Of a DNA stretch of 64,000 bases, positions 54,953 to 64,000 are shown piece after piece. Origin of the DNA: Eustoma russellianum (lineage: Eukaryota; Streptophyta; Magnoliopsida; Gentianales; Gentianaceae); contig AP025042.1 of NCBI GenBank assembly GCA_036186865.1, positions 34,764,453 to 34,828,452 on the forward strand. The letters run 5' to 3'. A program made the translations under genes and the position numbers. How positions within the stretch are numbered: the first letter of the stretch is position 1; every line of letters starts with the position of its first letter. The notes under the pieces are model-generated. The model was not told the DNA's origin. It was given only the letters and a program-made list of their open reading frames with translations, and made no database searches.

Positions 54953-57900
54953 GAAGCAGTTCAGGCCACAATGGCAACCTATAGTAACCATTCTAAACCT
55001 TTGAATAGTTGGATTATTGATTCCTAGCGCCACACATCATATGACTTGGTGCAAAGACCACCTTACGGATTACACATTGTTTCATTTCACACACCCACCA
55101 GTGTTAAAATTGCTAATAGTGTTTGCATAAATATTGTGGGTAAAGGGAACATATGACTAACTCATGAACTGTGATTAATAGATATATTGTTTATACTAGG
55201 ATTGAGCTTTAATTTAATCTCTGTTGGCAAGATAACTGAGGATAATAATTGTGATATCAAATTCTCATCATCAAAGTGTTGTTTTCAGGATATCTGCTTC
55301 AAGAGGATGATTGGCACTGCTAACAAGATTAATGGCCTCTTCCTCTTAAAAGCAAAAGAACCTGCATCTCTCAGTACTCAAACAAGAATTGAAGCACTGA
55401 CTGCATCTAGTGGGACTGCTGAGAGCATTTTGTTGTGGTGTAGAAGACTAGGACATCCTAATTTTTGTATTTAAAAAGACTTATGCCAAATTTATTCTCC
55501 AATGTACATCATTCTGATATATTTTTTGAGGAATGCCAGTATGCAATAAGTTGTAGAACATCATATCCTAGAAAGAATCATGTTGAGTCTTCTACATTTA
55601 ATCTCATCCACTCTGATGTTTGGGGTCCTGCAAGGGTCTCAAACATCAATGGAGCAAGATGGTTTATTACTTTTGTTGATGATCATACTAGAGTCACTTG
55701 GATATATCTAATGAAACATAAAACTGAAGTAGGTCATATAATCAAGAGGTTTGTGGAAATGGTTAAGAATCAGTTTAATGTTACTATAAAAACTCTCAGA
55801 TCAGATAATGCATTGGAGTATTTTGAAAAACAATTAACTGAATACTTAAATAATATGGGCATTCATCATCAGTCATCATGCACATACACTCCTCGGCAAA
55901 ATGAAATAGCAGAGAGGAAGAACAAAAACCTTCTTGAGGTTACTAGGGCCTTCACGATTATTACTGAGGGGAAGGTGTCATAACTGCTGCACATTTAATT
56001 AATAGAATGCCATCTAAGGTATTAAATTATCATACACCTAAGTCTGTTCTTGTTAAAGATTATCCCAACACCTGTCTGCTTTCTGAGTTACCATTAAAGG
56101 TGTTTGATTGCACTGTATATAGACATATCCTTGAACAATTCAGGAGTAAGCTGGATGTGAGATATGAGAAATACATTTTTCTAGGGTGCTCTCACACTCA
56201 AAAAGGATACAAATGTTACTCTCCTCAATCAAGGAGAATGTATGTATCCCTTGATATTGTATTTAATGAGACTTCTGCCTTGTACTCTAAGGATTTTGCT
56301 GAGCTTGACGGATAGAATGAAGCTGATTTTTGGAGAACATCATTAAGACTGATACCACCATATCCAACGAGACTTCAACTCATGGGGAGTTTGTGGAAAC
56401 TCTGGCAAGGGATCCTTCTCAAGGGGCTGAGAAGAAGGAAACACTGCTAATCCATCTGAAGTCTCTTCAACAAACAGAGCTGTTACACCTCCTGATGACA
56501 TGCCTATTGCATCAGAAAGGGGGTCAGGGAGTGTGTTAAGAGACTATATCCGTTAAACTATTTCATATCTTATGATTAGTTATCCAAACATATGAAATCA
56601 TTTGTTTCAACCGTGGATAGTATTCAGGTACCAAAGTCCATTCAAGAAGCTTTATTTGATCCTAAGTGAAAGCAAGTTGTCCATGAAGAAATGACTGCCT
56701 TACTGAAAAATCAAACTTGGGAACTGATACCTGCAGCTGAGGGCATAAGACCTTTGGGGTGCAAGTGAATATTTACTGTGAAGCACAACTCTGATGGCTC
56801 TATTAATAGGCATAAGGCCAGACTAGTGGCTAGGGTCTTTACCTAGACACATGGCATTGATTATGAAGAAACATTTGCACCAGTTGTCAAACTCAACACT
56901 GTAAGAATTCTCTTTACGATTGTTGTAAATCTTGATTGGCCACTATATCAATTAGATATAAAAAAATGCATTTTTAAATAGTGATCTTGAGGATGAAGGT
57001 CACATGGAGATTCCTCCAGGATTATTACAAGAGAAAATGGTAATAGGTTAAGGAAATCTTTATATGGCTTAAAGCAATCACCTAGGTCATGGTTTAGGAG
57101 GTTTAATACTATTGTGTCAAACCTTGGCTTCACTCAAGCACACAGTGATCACACGTTATTTGTCAAATATGCTAAGGATCACATGTGCACTGTAATATTA
57201 CTGTATGTTGATGATATTATCTTAACTGGGGACAACCATCATGACATTGGTGAAACCAAGAGGCATCTGTCTAAGGCCTTTGAGGTTAAATATCTTGGTC
57301 AGATGAGGTATTTTCTTGGAATGAAAGTTTCCAGGACCTCAAAAGGTTTCTGTATCTCCCAGAGGAAATATGTACCTGATCTTCTACAAGAAACAAATAT
57401 GTTTGGATTTAAGTCTGCCAGCACCCCTATTGAGCCAGGTCACTAGCCAATTGAGGTATGGGATTCTAACTATACTGACAGAAACAGGTATCAAAGGCTT
57501 ACAGGTAAACTTATTTATCTTTCACACACTAGACCTGACATTTGTTATGGGGTAAGTTTTATTAGTCAATTTATGCATAATCCTACTGCTGAGCACTATA
57601 ATTATGCTCTCAGGATACTCATGTGCCTAAAGACCACTCCTAGACAAGGTTTATTCTTCAAGAAAAACTGCCGACAGAAGCCTAAATATATACATTGATG
57701 CTGACTGGGCTGGCTCTAAGAGTGATTTAAGGTCTACATCTGGCTACGCCACCTACATATGGGGAAACTTAATCACTTGGAAGAGCAAGAAGCAGCCAGT
57801 AGTAGTGTCCAGGAGCAGTGCAGAAGCCAGAACCGTGGGCTTTTTCTCTTGGTATTTGTGAAGGTCTCTAGATCAACAGGGTAATGCAAGATCTAAAGCT

Positions 57901-58204
57901 ATCCATTGAGGCTCCAATACATGGATACTGTGACAACATTTCTGCCATCAACATGATTGAAAATCCTGTTCAGCATAACAAGTCCAAACACATTGAAATT
58001 GACAGGCATTTTCTGAGAGAGAAGGTTGAGGAAAAGGTCTTAAAGCTACATCACATTCAGTCTAAATTTCAAGTGGCAGACATACTCACTAAGACAGTCA
58101 CATTACAAGTCTTCACGTCCCTTCTTGGCAAGCTTGGTTGTATTAATATATACACACCTAGCTTGAGGGAGCGTGTTGGAATACAAGAAGATCATGATTC
58201 CTGA
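54953..58204 (+). pseudogene. Copia 3 pol (protease, integrase, RT, RNase H), decayed
   Basis: Protease entry WIIDS followed by TAG where Gly is expected (about 55020). GAG-pre-integrase part with LWCRRLGHPNF; integrase core with HSDVWGP, FVDDHTRVTWIY, LRSDNALEYF and TYTPRQNEIAERKN; RT with NQTWELIPA, THGIDYEETFAPVVKL, LYVDDIILTGD (57200-57230, catalytic Asps kept) and YFLGMKV; RNase H with YCDNISAINMIENPVQHNKSKHIEIDRHFLRE split over shifts, and a final VADILTKTV. The last frame runs into the 3' LTR and stops at 58202-58204. Several stops and frameshifts. Confidence 0.9.
58161..58173 (+). promoter_or_regulatory. Polypurine-like tract of copia 3
   Basis: GCTTGAGGGAGCG, the usual plant copia form, sits directly before the 3' LTR. 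Confidence 0.8.
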
Positions 58205-58587
58205 AGACTGACTGAGGAAGGTTCTTACTCGGCGTATTAAGTTCATTGGGACATTTCCCCAAGTGGTTTGTTAAATGCGTCAACACTTATGACGTTGAGT
58301 AATTCTTCATCTACATTGTATATAATTGTAACTTAGCTGCTTAAATTCATTGTATTATCATTAATCTGTATATTAGTTATCAGTTTTGGGGTTAATTAGG
58401 AGCATAAAGCTCGACATTGGTTTGTAAATAAGGCCGTTGCACCTGTCACATCAAAGGCTAACGGTTAGTTGGCTTAATCCATGTATATATGCATTCATCT
58501 GGTGCATTCAATGTAATAGTTAAGGAGAAATGTTTTTCACTCACTTCAAGTGAGATTCAAGTGATTGTTGTGTGATATTTCTCTATA
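58174..58587 (+). repeat. 3' LTR of copia 3
   Basis: Collinear with 53245-53656, with roughly two dozen differences by eye, including CGTGTATTTATG versus CATGTATATATG at the TATA site. Confidence 0.95.
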
Positions 58588-60025
58588 GGTATTTTAGCTA
58601 AGTGTAAGATGTGTATTTTAAGAAAATATTGATGGAGAAAATTGAAGGAAAAGTGGGTTGTAATGGGGCAGGCTTGGCCGAAGCTTTGGGCAAGAAGAAG
58701 AGGGTGTATTTTCATGATTTAAGGCGTGTTTTAGGTATATATATGTGAGGTTTTAGAATATGTTGATATGAGAAAATTTAAGAAGCATATAGATGATGAC
58801 ATGTATTAATGGTTAAGGCATATGCATACATTTGTCACAGTTCGTAAAGTGTTTTAAAAGTTCAACCTTGCCCGTAGAATCATATCGTATAGTTCGGATA
58901 TCTCATGACATGTTACATTATTTATATGTTCAGTTGGTGCGCTGTCGTAACATCTGAACCGAGGTGGTTGATGCCATGGAGCATACAAGATGTTATCAAT
59001 GATTGGAGCGCCGTATGATATCGGAACCCAAGGGGGTTGATGTTTTGGGCATACAGGCTCGAATGTATCCCTTGTCGATGGATAAGGGTTCACCACCATA
59101 CCGATTTACTGTTAGTAATATGTGCGTATGATGTAACCCCATGTGGTCTCATCGGGATTCATATTCGTACATATTTCTATGTGAGGGATTATTCCGATTC
59201 TATGACGATATCATTTGCATGCAAGGTAAAGTTTCACAGTTGCCATAAGAAAAGGTCATGTTTATAAAAAGGTTATGTTTTGACATGTTACAAAAAGATG
59301 AGTATGGTTACATGATACATAGTTATATTTATGACACTTTTTGAAAGACACTACATCATAAGAGTATCACATTTGAATGATTGTATAGGGACTTGATGCA
59401 TCTACATGATAAAAATAAGTATGATGATATCTTAGACCTTTTGAGATTCTAAGTATGGACATATGTGTTAGTGACGTTTTTAAGGACTTGATAATATAGA
59501 ATGATTACATGATAGAGATATATGTGATAAATGTTATTCATTTACCTTTATGTTATGGGTTGTATTTATTCAAGTTGGAGACATGAAATGTTATATTCTT
59601 TATTTACGTATCATTACTTTATTACATTGTCTCCCATACATGATCCACATGAGATATCTAGACGGATTACTTGTTGGGCGATTAGTGTTATCGCTCATTA
59701 CTTGCCTTATCACATTGCAAAAACAGGGACCCTGACACCATGTTCATTAAGGAAGGACCCTGACTAGAGTATCCGTGAGCTGAGATGTAGGCCGGAGATA
59801 TGTACCGCATATTTTGGATTTTGATCGTGATGTACTTAGATTATTTTGAGACATTGTACATTATGATCTGTGCGCCCTTATGACAATTTGTATTATAATG
59901 CATGACGATATTTATCTTTATTTTGCTTCCGCTATCTCGATTTACGATTCACATCGACATGCACATGTATAGTATCAACGCTTAGTACTTCTCGTAGAAG
60001 AGTTAGGGTTTTGGGTTGGACTCTA
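58588..60025 (+). mobile_element. Gypsy LTR 4, right part (decayed)
   Basis: Follows the distal half of the gypsy 1/3 LTRs: paired-arm motifs GAACC..GGTTG and GAACCC..GGGTTG (58950-59040), a GTTATCGCTCATTAC region (about 59690), then a decayed coding end (59746-59778) and CTTAGTACTTCTC near 59965, which parallels the GTACTCTCC near the end of the other LTRs. It is cut at 60025 by copia A2. Confidence 0.55.
59746..59778 (+). other. Decayed copy of the LTR coding end
   Basis: Reads I-K-E-G-P-stop-L-E-Y-P-stop in the register of IEDEPRVPYP-stop. The internal stop is TGA where an Arg codon (CGA) is expected. It supports homology of LTR 4 to the other long LTRs. Confidence 0.45.
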
Positions 60026-61426
60026 TGTAGGATCTCCAAGGCACCACTAGAAAGGGGGGATTGAATAGTGGGTGAGGAAAATGTGGTTTTTAAAATTGTT
60101 TTAACCCAAAACCCAACTTCTGAAAACAGTTTCTGTTTTCAGGACCAGTTTTGAAACGTTTTGAAAACGAGGTTGCAGATCTTCAAAACAACTGAAACTT
60201 GGAGAGAACTTAGTCTCAGATGTTCTGAGTATCTCCTAAAACTTTCATATTAAAATTCAACTTCTAACCCCTTGAAAAATCGTTGGCGGTCAGATTGTGC
60301 AAATCTAACAGAAACAGTAGTCTGATTTGAAAAATTAATTCCTATTTATCCGTAACTCCAAATGCTCTAAAAATTTAATGAATAACCCCTTATTAGTTTT
60401 ATTTAATTGGGTTGAAACAGTTTAAAAAAATTCTTTTGGGAAGATAGTCAAATACATTCAAAGTCTCAACCTTTGCAAGCCTGAAAATCAGACTGCACTA
60501 GTCTCAGAATTTTGGGCGTTTGGATGATTTATACTTGTCCAAAAGGATTGAAACTTGCGCCAAAAGAACCTTAAGTCGTGTGGCTATGATTTTGGAAAGT
60601 TTTGTGATTTTTGAAATTCGTTTACTATTTTTAGTAATGTGATTAAGAACGATACACAATGCTGAAACTGAAAGAAAGTGCTGAAAGTAAATAACATGGG
60701 GAATTTTATACTGGTTCGGTTTAAAACAACCTACTCCAGACTTCGAGGACTCCTTCCTTGGTTAGCACTGATCACAAAACACAAAGAACACCTTACAACA
60801 GGGTTGATGGAGTTACACACCAACTACAACCCTTTACAAACTTTGTATATAAATACAATGATCACGAACACCACCTCCTTGCAAGTGCAAGCTTGATCAC
60901 ACCTTGATCAATCTTTTAAAACAACAAAGAGAATATGTGGTGGTCTATATGAAGCCTATTCAAATGTATGAATATGAGTACAATAGGCTTTTAGAGAGAA
61001 GAAAGAAATAGAGAGTATAAGAAGAGAGGATGCAACGTTTTGATCTTTGAATTTGCAAGACTTGTTCTTGTCTTTTGTTTGCCTCTTCTTTCCATTTTAT
61101 CATCATATGGCTGCACCCTATAGCCCTCCTCTTCATCTTGAAAATTATCTTCTAATTCCTTGAAAGATTATATTACATCATCGTGACATTTCCTTGCTTA
61201 CTTGGCAACTCCTCATTGGATGATCATTAAGCTCTTTCTTACTTGGCACTCATTGATTGGATGGAAGTTGTCATCATTTGATGACTAGATAAATCTGAAA
61301 GTAAACCTCAAAACGCATGTGCCAATTAGCCATAAAATTATTTCCATAAATCATATAATCATCCCACATAATTAGCAAGACAACTTATCACAACTTTCAT
61401 GCTAAATTTCGGCCATTACACCTCTC

Positions 61427-61797
61427 CACATGCTGAAATTTCAGCATGTGTAACATTTGCATTTTATTCAAATTATTGCCAAGTTTATATTTGATTTATT
61501 CTTTCAAAATAAAGAAGAAATCAATCATAATTTAGTACAAGACATTCTTGCTTAATTTGAAATAAAAATTAGTCACCACGGGGGCCAAGAATTCGGCCAA
61601 GTGCATTCCTACACATGCTGAAATTTTTAGCATGTGTGATATGCAAAGATATCTCTTTGTTTATTCCATAATATATTAAAAACACTTCCATAATATCTCT
61701 CAATTAATCCACTTGATTCAAGATAGTAAAATATGGCATTAGTTAGTGTAGAAATCGGCCAACTCAATGCACACATGCTGAAATTTTCAGCATGTGT
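61427..61797 (-). repeat. Three ACACATGCTGAAA dyads in copia A2 LTR
   Basis: Dyads at 61427-61450 (a perfect 24-bp palindrome), 61611-61637 and 61771-61797, each preceded by a CGGCCA motif 15-35 bases upstream, with a spacing of about 160-185 bp. The A1 LTR keeps the second and third (3591-3617, about 3748-3775) and a half-site of the first near 3462. Confidence 0.85.
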
Positions 61798-62683
61798 TAC
61801 AAATGTGGCATAGTTTGAAATGTTACCTTGTATAGCTCCTTTCTTTATGTCACCAACATTGCATGATTCATTCTTGGCCAATCAAGATACCAACAGAGCT
61901 CCACATATGCTCCAACATGGCTGTCTAGGCGTGTGCAATAGTTTATACATGTGCTGAATTTTATTTTTGCAAACTATGTAAAATAATGCACATATAATTA
62001 TACACGCGTGGTATATTCCAATCAGCCCATAATTGATTTTTCTAGAACACTTTAGAATGTATGAAGTATGTAAAAAGTGTCTAGATACATGTTATATGCC
62101 ATGCCAAAAATGTTTCATGTGTCATGTACGTAGAAAACTGAATTTTCGACGTTTATCGATTACCCGATTTTTCTCTAATTAAATTCCAACTTTTTGCACA
62201 TGTTATATATATTATGTTACACATAATATACATAAATTAAACTTTAATATTCAGAACATAGGCTGATCTAAAGTGGCGCCTAACCATGTGACAAAATTGA
62301 AATTGAAATCTCCACTATTTGGCCTTAATTGAGGGTGATTTGTGTGTGCCAACATGGAATGATTTTATGGCTGCACATACCATGTAAGCCACGAAATTTC
62401 TGGCCATTTTTGAAGTGTAGGGGCTGGCCATCTATTTATGGCAAGTACGTGACACATTGGCGAAGTTTCGGTTTTCACTCGATACAACAATTTTTGATTT
62501 AGAACCTTTTAACATGTCGTAATAAATTTGTCATCACCATGACTTATATCATATGATATAAGACCTGAATATACTCATAAATATGAGTTAAGTATAGTGG
62601 TGTGACGTTAACGTACGAACGTAAAATATATAACGTGTCGGTAGTACGTTGAAATAAATGTGTATGTGCCTTTTAAAAAAATC

Positions 62684-62687
<4 letters not shown>

Positions 62688-62728
<41 letters not shown>
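62688..62728. repeat. TA microsatellite in copia A2 LTR
   Basis: About twenty uninterrupted TA units. Confidence 0.95.
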
Positions 62729-62732
<4 letters not shown>

Positions 62733-63088
62733 AAAATCGTGTGATATAAGGGAGTGGAGAACTTTCCTTTCTTCAACTTGTTGCCTTTGTGCCTTTTCCA
62801 AATATGGCTTCCTTTAATGAACTACTTATTTTATTTAACTAAGTACTTCACGTAATGAACTAGTTTAGTTCATTAATGATAGCACCTGAAAATAGTTCAA
62901 ACACAACAAATGCTATCCATTTGATGTAAGCTTTAAAGCTTCATGTCTCGTTAGTACGACAACATTATATATGAACTATATAATGCAAGTTTTATGCAAC
63001 AACGTGTCATGAATTATGTCATGCATTTCTTTAATACACGTTATTTAAATCATGCATTTTGTAATCACTCAAACCCCTTTTTTCTACA

Positions 63089-63100
63089 ATCTCCCCCTTT
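63089..63100 (-). promoter_or_regulatory. Polypurine tract of copia A2
   Basis: On the minus strand AAAGGGGGAGAT lies directly before the LTR start TGTAGAAAAAAGG. It fixes the inner LTR boundary at 63088. Confidence 0.88.
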
Positions 63101-63313
63101 TGATGATTTACAAAATAACCTACATTCATGATTTAAATCTTATCCCTCCCCCTTCAATCGTGCATTAATTCAAATTTGAATTTCAAACTTCAAATTCGCT
63201 CCCCTTTGACGTAGTCAATCAGTTTCTCTCTCCCCCTTAAATCATGCATTCTCTCCCCCTTTAATTTGGAAAGTCAATCCAAAATGCATGTAAATATAGA
63301 AAAACAATCAAAT

Positions 63314-63776
63314 CTAATCAGCAGAAATCATGCCTAATTTAGAACAAAGATTTTCATATGTGGCTTGATTTAATGCTTTAGTGAAGATGTCAGCTACATG
63401 TGCCTCAGTGCGTACGTGATCTATGACAATATCACCATTATTTACATGATCACGAAGGAAGTGATAGCATACTTCTATATGCTTGGCCTTAGAGTGTAGC
63501 ATGGGGTTCTTAGATAGGTTGATTGCACTCATGCTATCACAATATATAGGAATTTTATTTACGGTAATTCCAAAGTTTCGAAAGTTGTTGTTTTATCCAT
63601 AGTAATTGTGTGCAACAAAGACTAAGTGCCATATACTCAGCTTCAATGGTGGATAGAGCTACGCTTGCTTGCTTTTTGGAAAACCATGAAATAAGTGAGT
63701 TTTCTATAAATTGGCAACTGCCACTCGTGCTTTTTCTATCAATTTTACATCCACCATAATCAGCGTTAGTGTAGAC
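63314..63776 (-). pseudogene. Copia A2 RNase H fragment of pol
   Basis: From 63776 downward the frame reads KVYTNADYGGCKIDRKSTSG, then SWFSKKQASVALSTIEAEYMA, a frame break near 63580, and SMSAINLSKNPMLHSKAKHIE..VADIFTKAL with a stop at 63314. This is the C-terminal RNase H of copia pol. The catalytic DAD, E and D motifs are recognisable (NADYGG, IEAEY, D lost near the break). The upstream pol is deleted. Confidence 0.85.
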
Positions 63777-64000
63777 TTTAGGATCTGCAAGGCACCACTA
63801 GAAGGGAGGGGTTGAATAGTGGGTGTGGAAAATATGGTTTTTAAAATTTGTTTAAACCAAAAACTCAACTTCTGAAAACAGTTTCTGTTTTCAGGACCAG
63901 TATTAAAACGTTTTGAAAACTAGGTTTAAGGTCTTCAAAAATTCTGAAATTTGGAGAGAACTTAGCCTCAAATGTTATGAGTGTTTCCTAAAAATTTCAG
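63777..64000 (-). repeat. 5' LTR of copia A2, partial at window edge
   Basis: Begins TTTAGGATCTGCAAGGCACC and matches the first ~220 bases of the other two copia A LTRs. The outermost TG of the LTR is not kept; the joint with pol lies in a shared TAGGATC. Confidence 0.85.

Larger units (their letters stand above)
53245..58587 (+). mobile_element. Copia 3: complete Ty1/copia element (5.3 kb)
   Basis: 412-bp and 414-bp LTRs (53245-53656, 58174-58587), primer site, gag and pol in copia order (integrase before RT), and the duplication GGTAT at 53240-53244 and 58588-58592. The LTRs end CTCTATA, without the usual CA. The coding region is broken by stops and shifts. Confidence 0.95.
60026..63088 (-). 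repeat. 3' LTR of copia A2 (3.06 kb)
   Basis: The plus strand starts TGTAGGATCTCC and ends TTTTTTCTACA, next to the purine tract. It is related along its length to 2060-4645 and adds the part displaced there. It contains three dyads built on ACACATGCTGAAA and a TA microsatellite. Confidence 0.92.
60026..64000 (-). mobile_element. Copia element A2 (minus), internally deleted, runs off the window
   Basis: On the minus strand: 5' LTR (63777 to beyond 64000), then directly the RNase H end of pol (63776-63314), a purine tract and the 3' LTR (63088-60026). Primer site, gag, protease, integrase and most of RT are missing. Same family as A1. The second duplication copy is outside the window. Confidence 0.82.

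Noticed and set aside
62588..62776. Poly(Tyr-Ile) frames over TA repeats (also 31920-32114 and 38175-38363)
   Set aside because: Translations of TA microsatellites.

Overview
The window looks like nuclear DNA from a repeat-rich flowering plant. It is a dense nest of Ty1/copia and Ty3/gypsy LTR retrotransposons, L1- and RTE-type LINEs and solo LTRs. I could not recognise an intact host gene, tRNA, rRNA or CRISPR array. The species cannot be named from the sequence. Nearly every coding region is a pseudogene broken by stops and frameshifts.

Layout. 1-4645: minus-strand copia element A1 (gag and a 5' LTR). A plus-strand chromovirus-like gypsy element (gypsy 1, 4646-14153, LTR about 4.07 kb) is inserted in that LTR. 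Its 3' LTR is cut after 393 bp and abuts a decayed gypsy pol fragment (14154-16490). A TA-rich microsatellite, a candidate solo copia LTR (17070-19622, target-site duplication AATAT) and an RTE-type LINE (about 20190-23420) follow. Next is unassigned DNA holding a solo gypsy LTR in minus orientation (26021-29782, duplication TTGAT).

From about 30540 to 60025 a decayed plus-strand gypsy LTR (LTR 4) is split by later insertions. These are a near full-length minus-strand L1 (32441-51329, duplication TTATTGCATGTG), a 5'-truncated second L1 (about 51360-53045) and a 5.3-kb copia element (53245-58587, duplication GGTAT). The first L1 is itself split in ORF1 by gypsy 3 (38077-51167, duplication GCTGA). 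From 60026 to the end is copia element A2, a relative of A1 with an internal deletion.

Most notable points. (1) The gypsy pol genes carry short GT-AG intron-like interruptions at identical codon positions in separate copies. Removing them restores the protease and reverse-transcriptase frames. (2) The long gypsy LTRs contain a conserved short reading-frame end, IEDEPRVPYP-stop, whose two family versions differ only at synonymous third positions. It lies behind a splice-acceptor-like tract. (3) The same LTRs hold an array of small dyads whose two arms change together, and conserved donor-like sites. Together these suggest that the LTRs carry a structured, probably spliced leader or small gene; this is inference from sequence alone.
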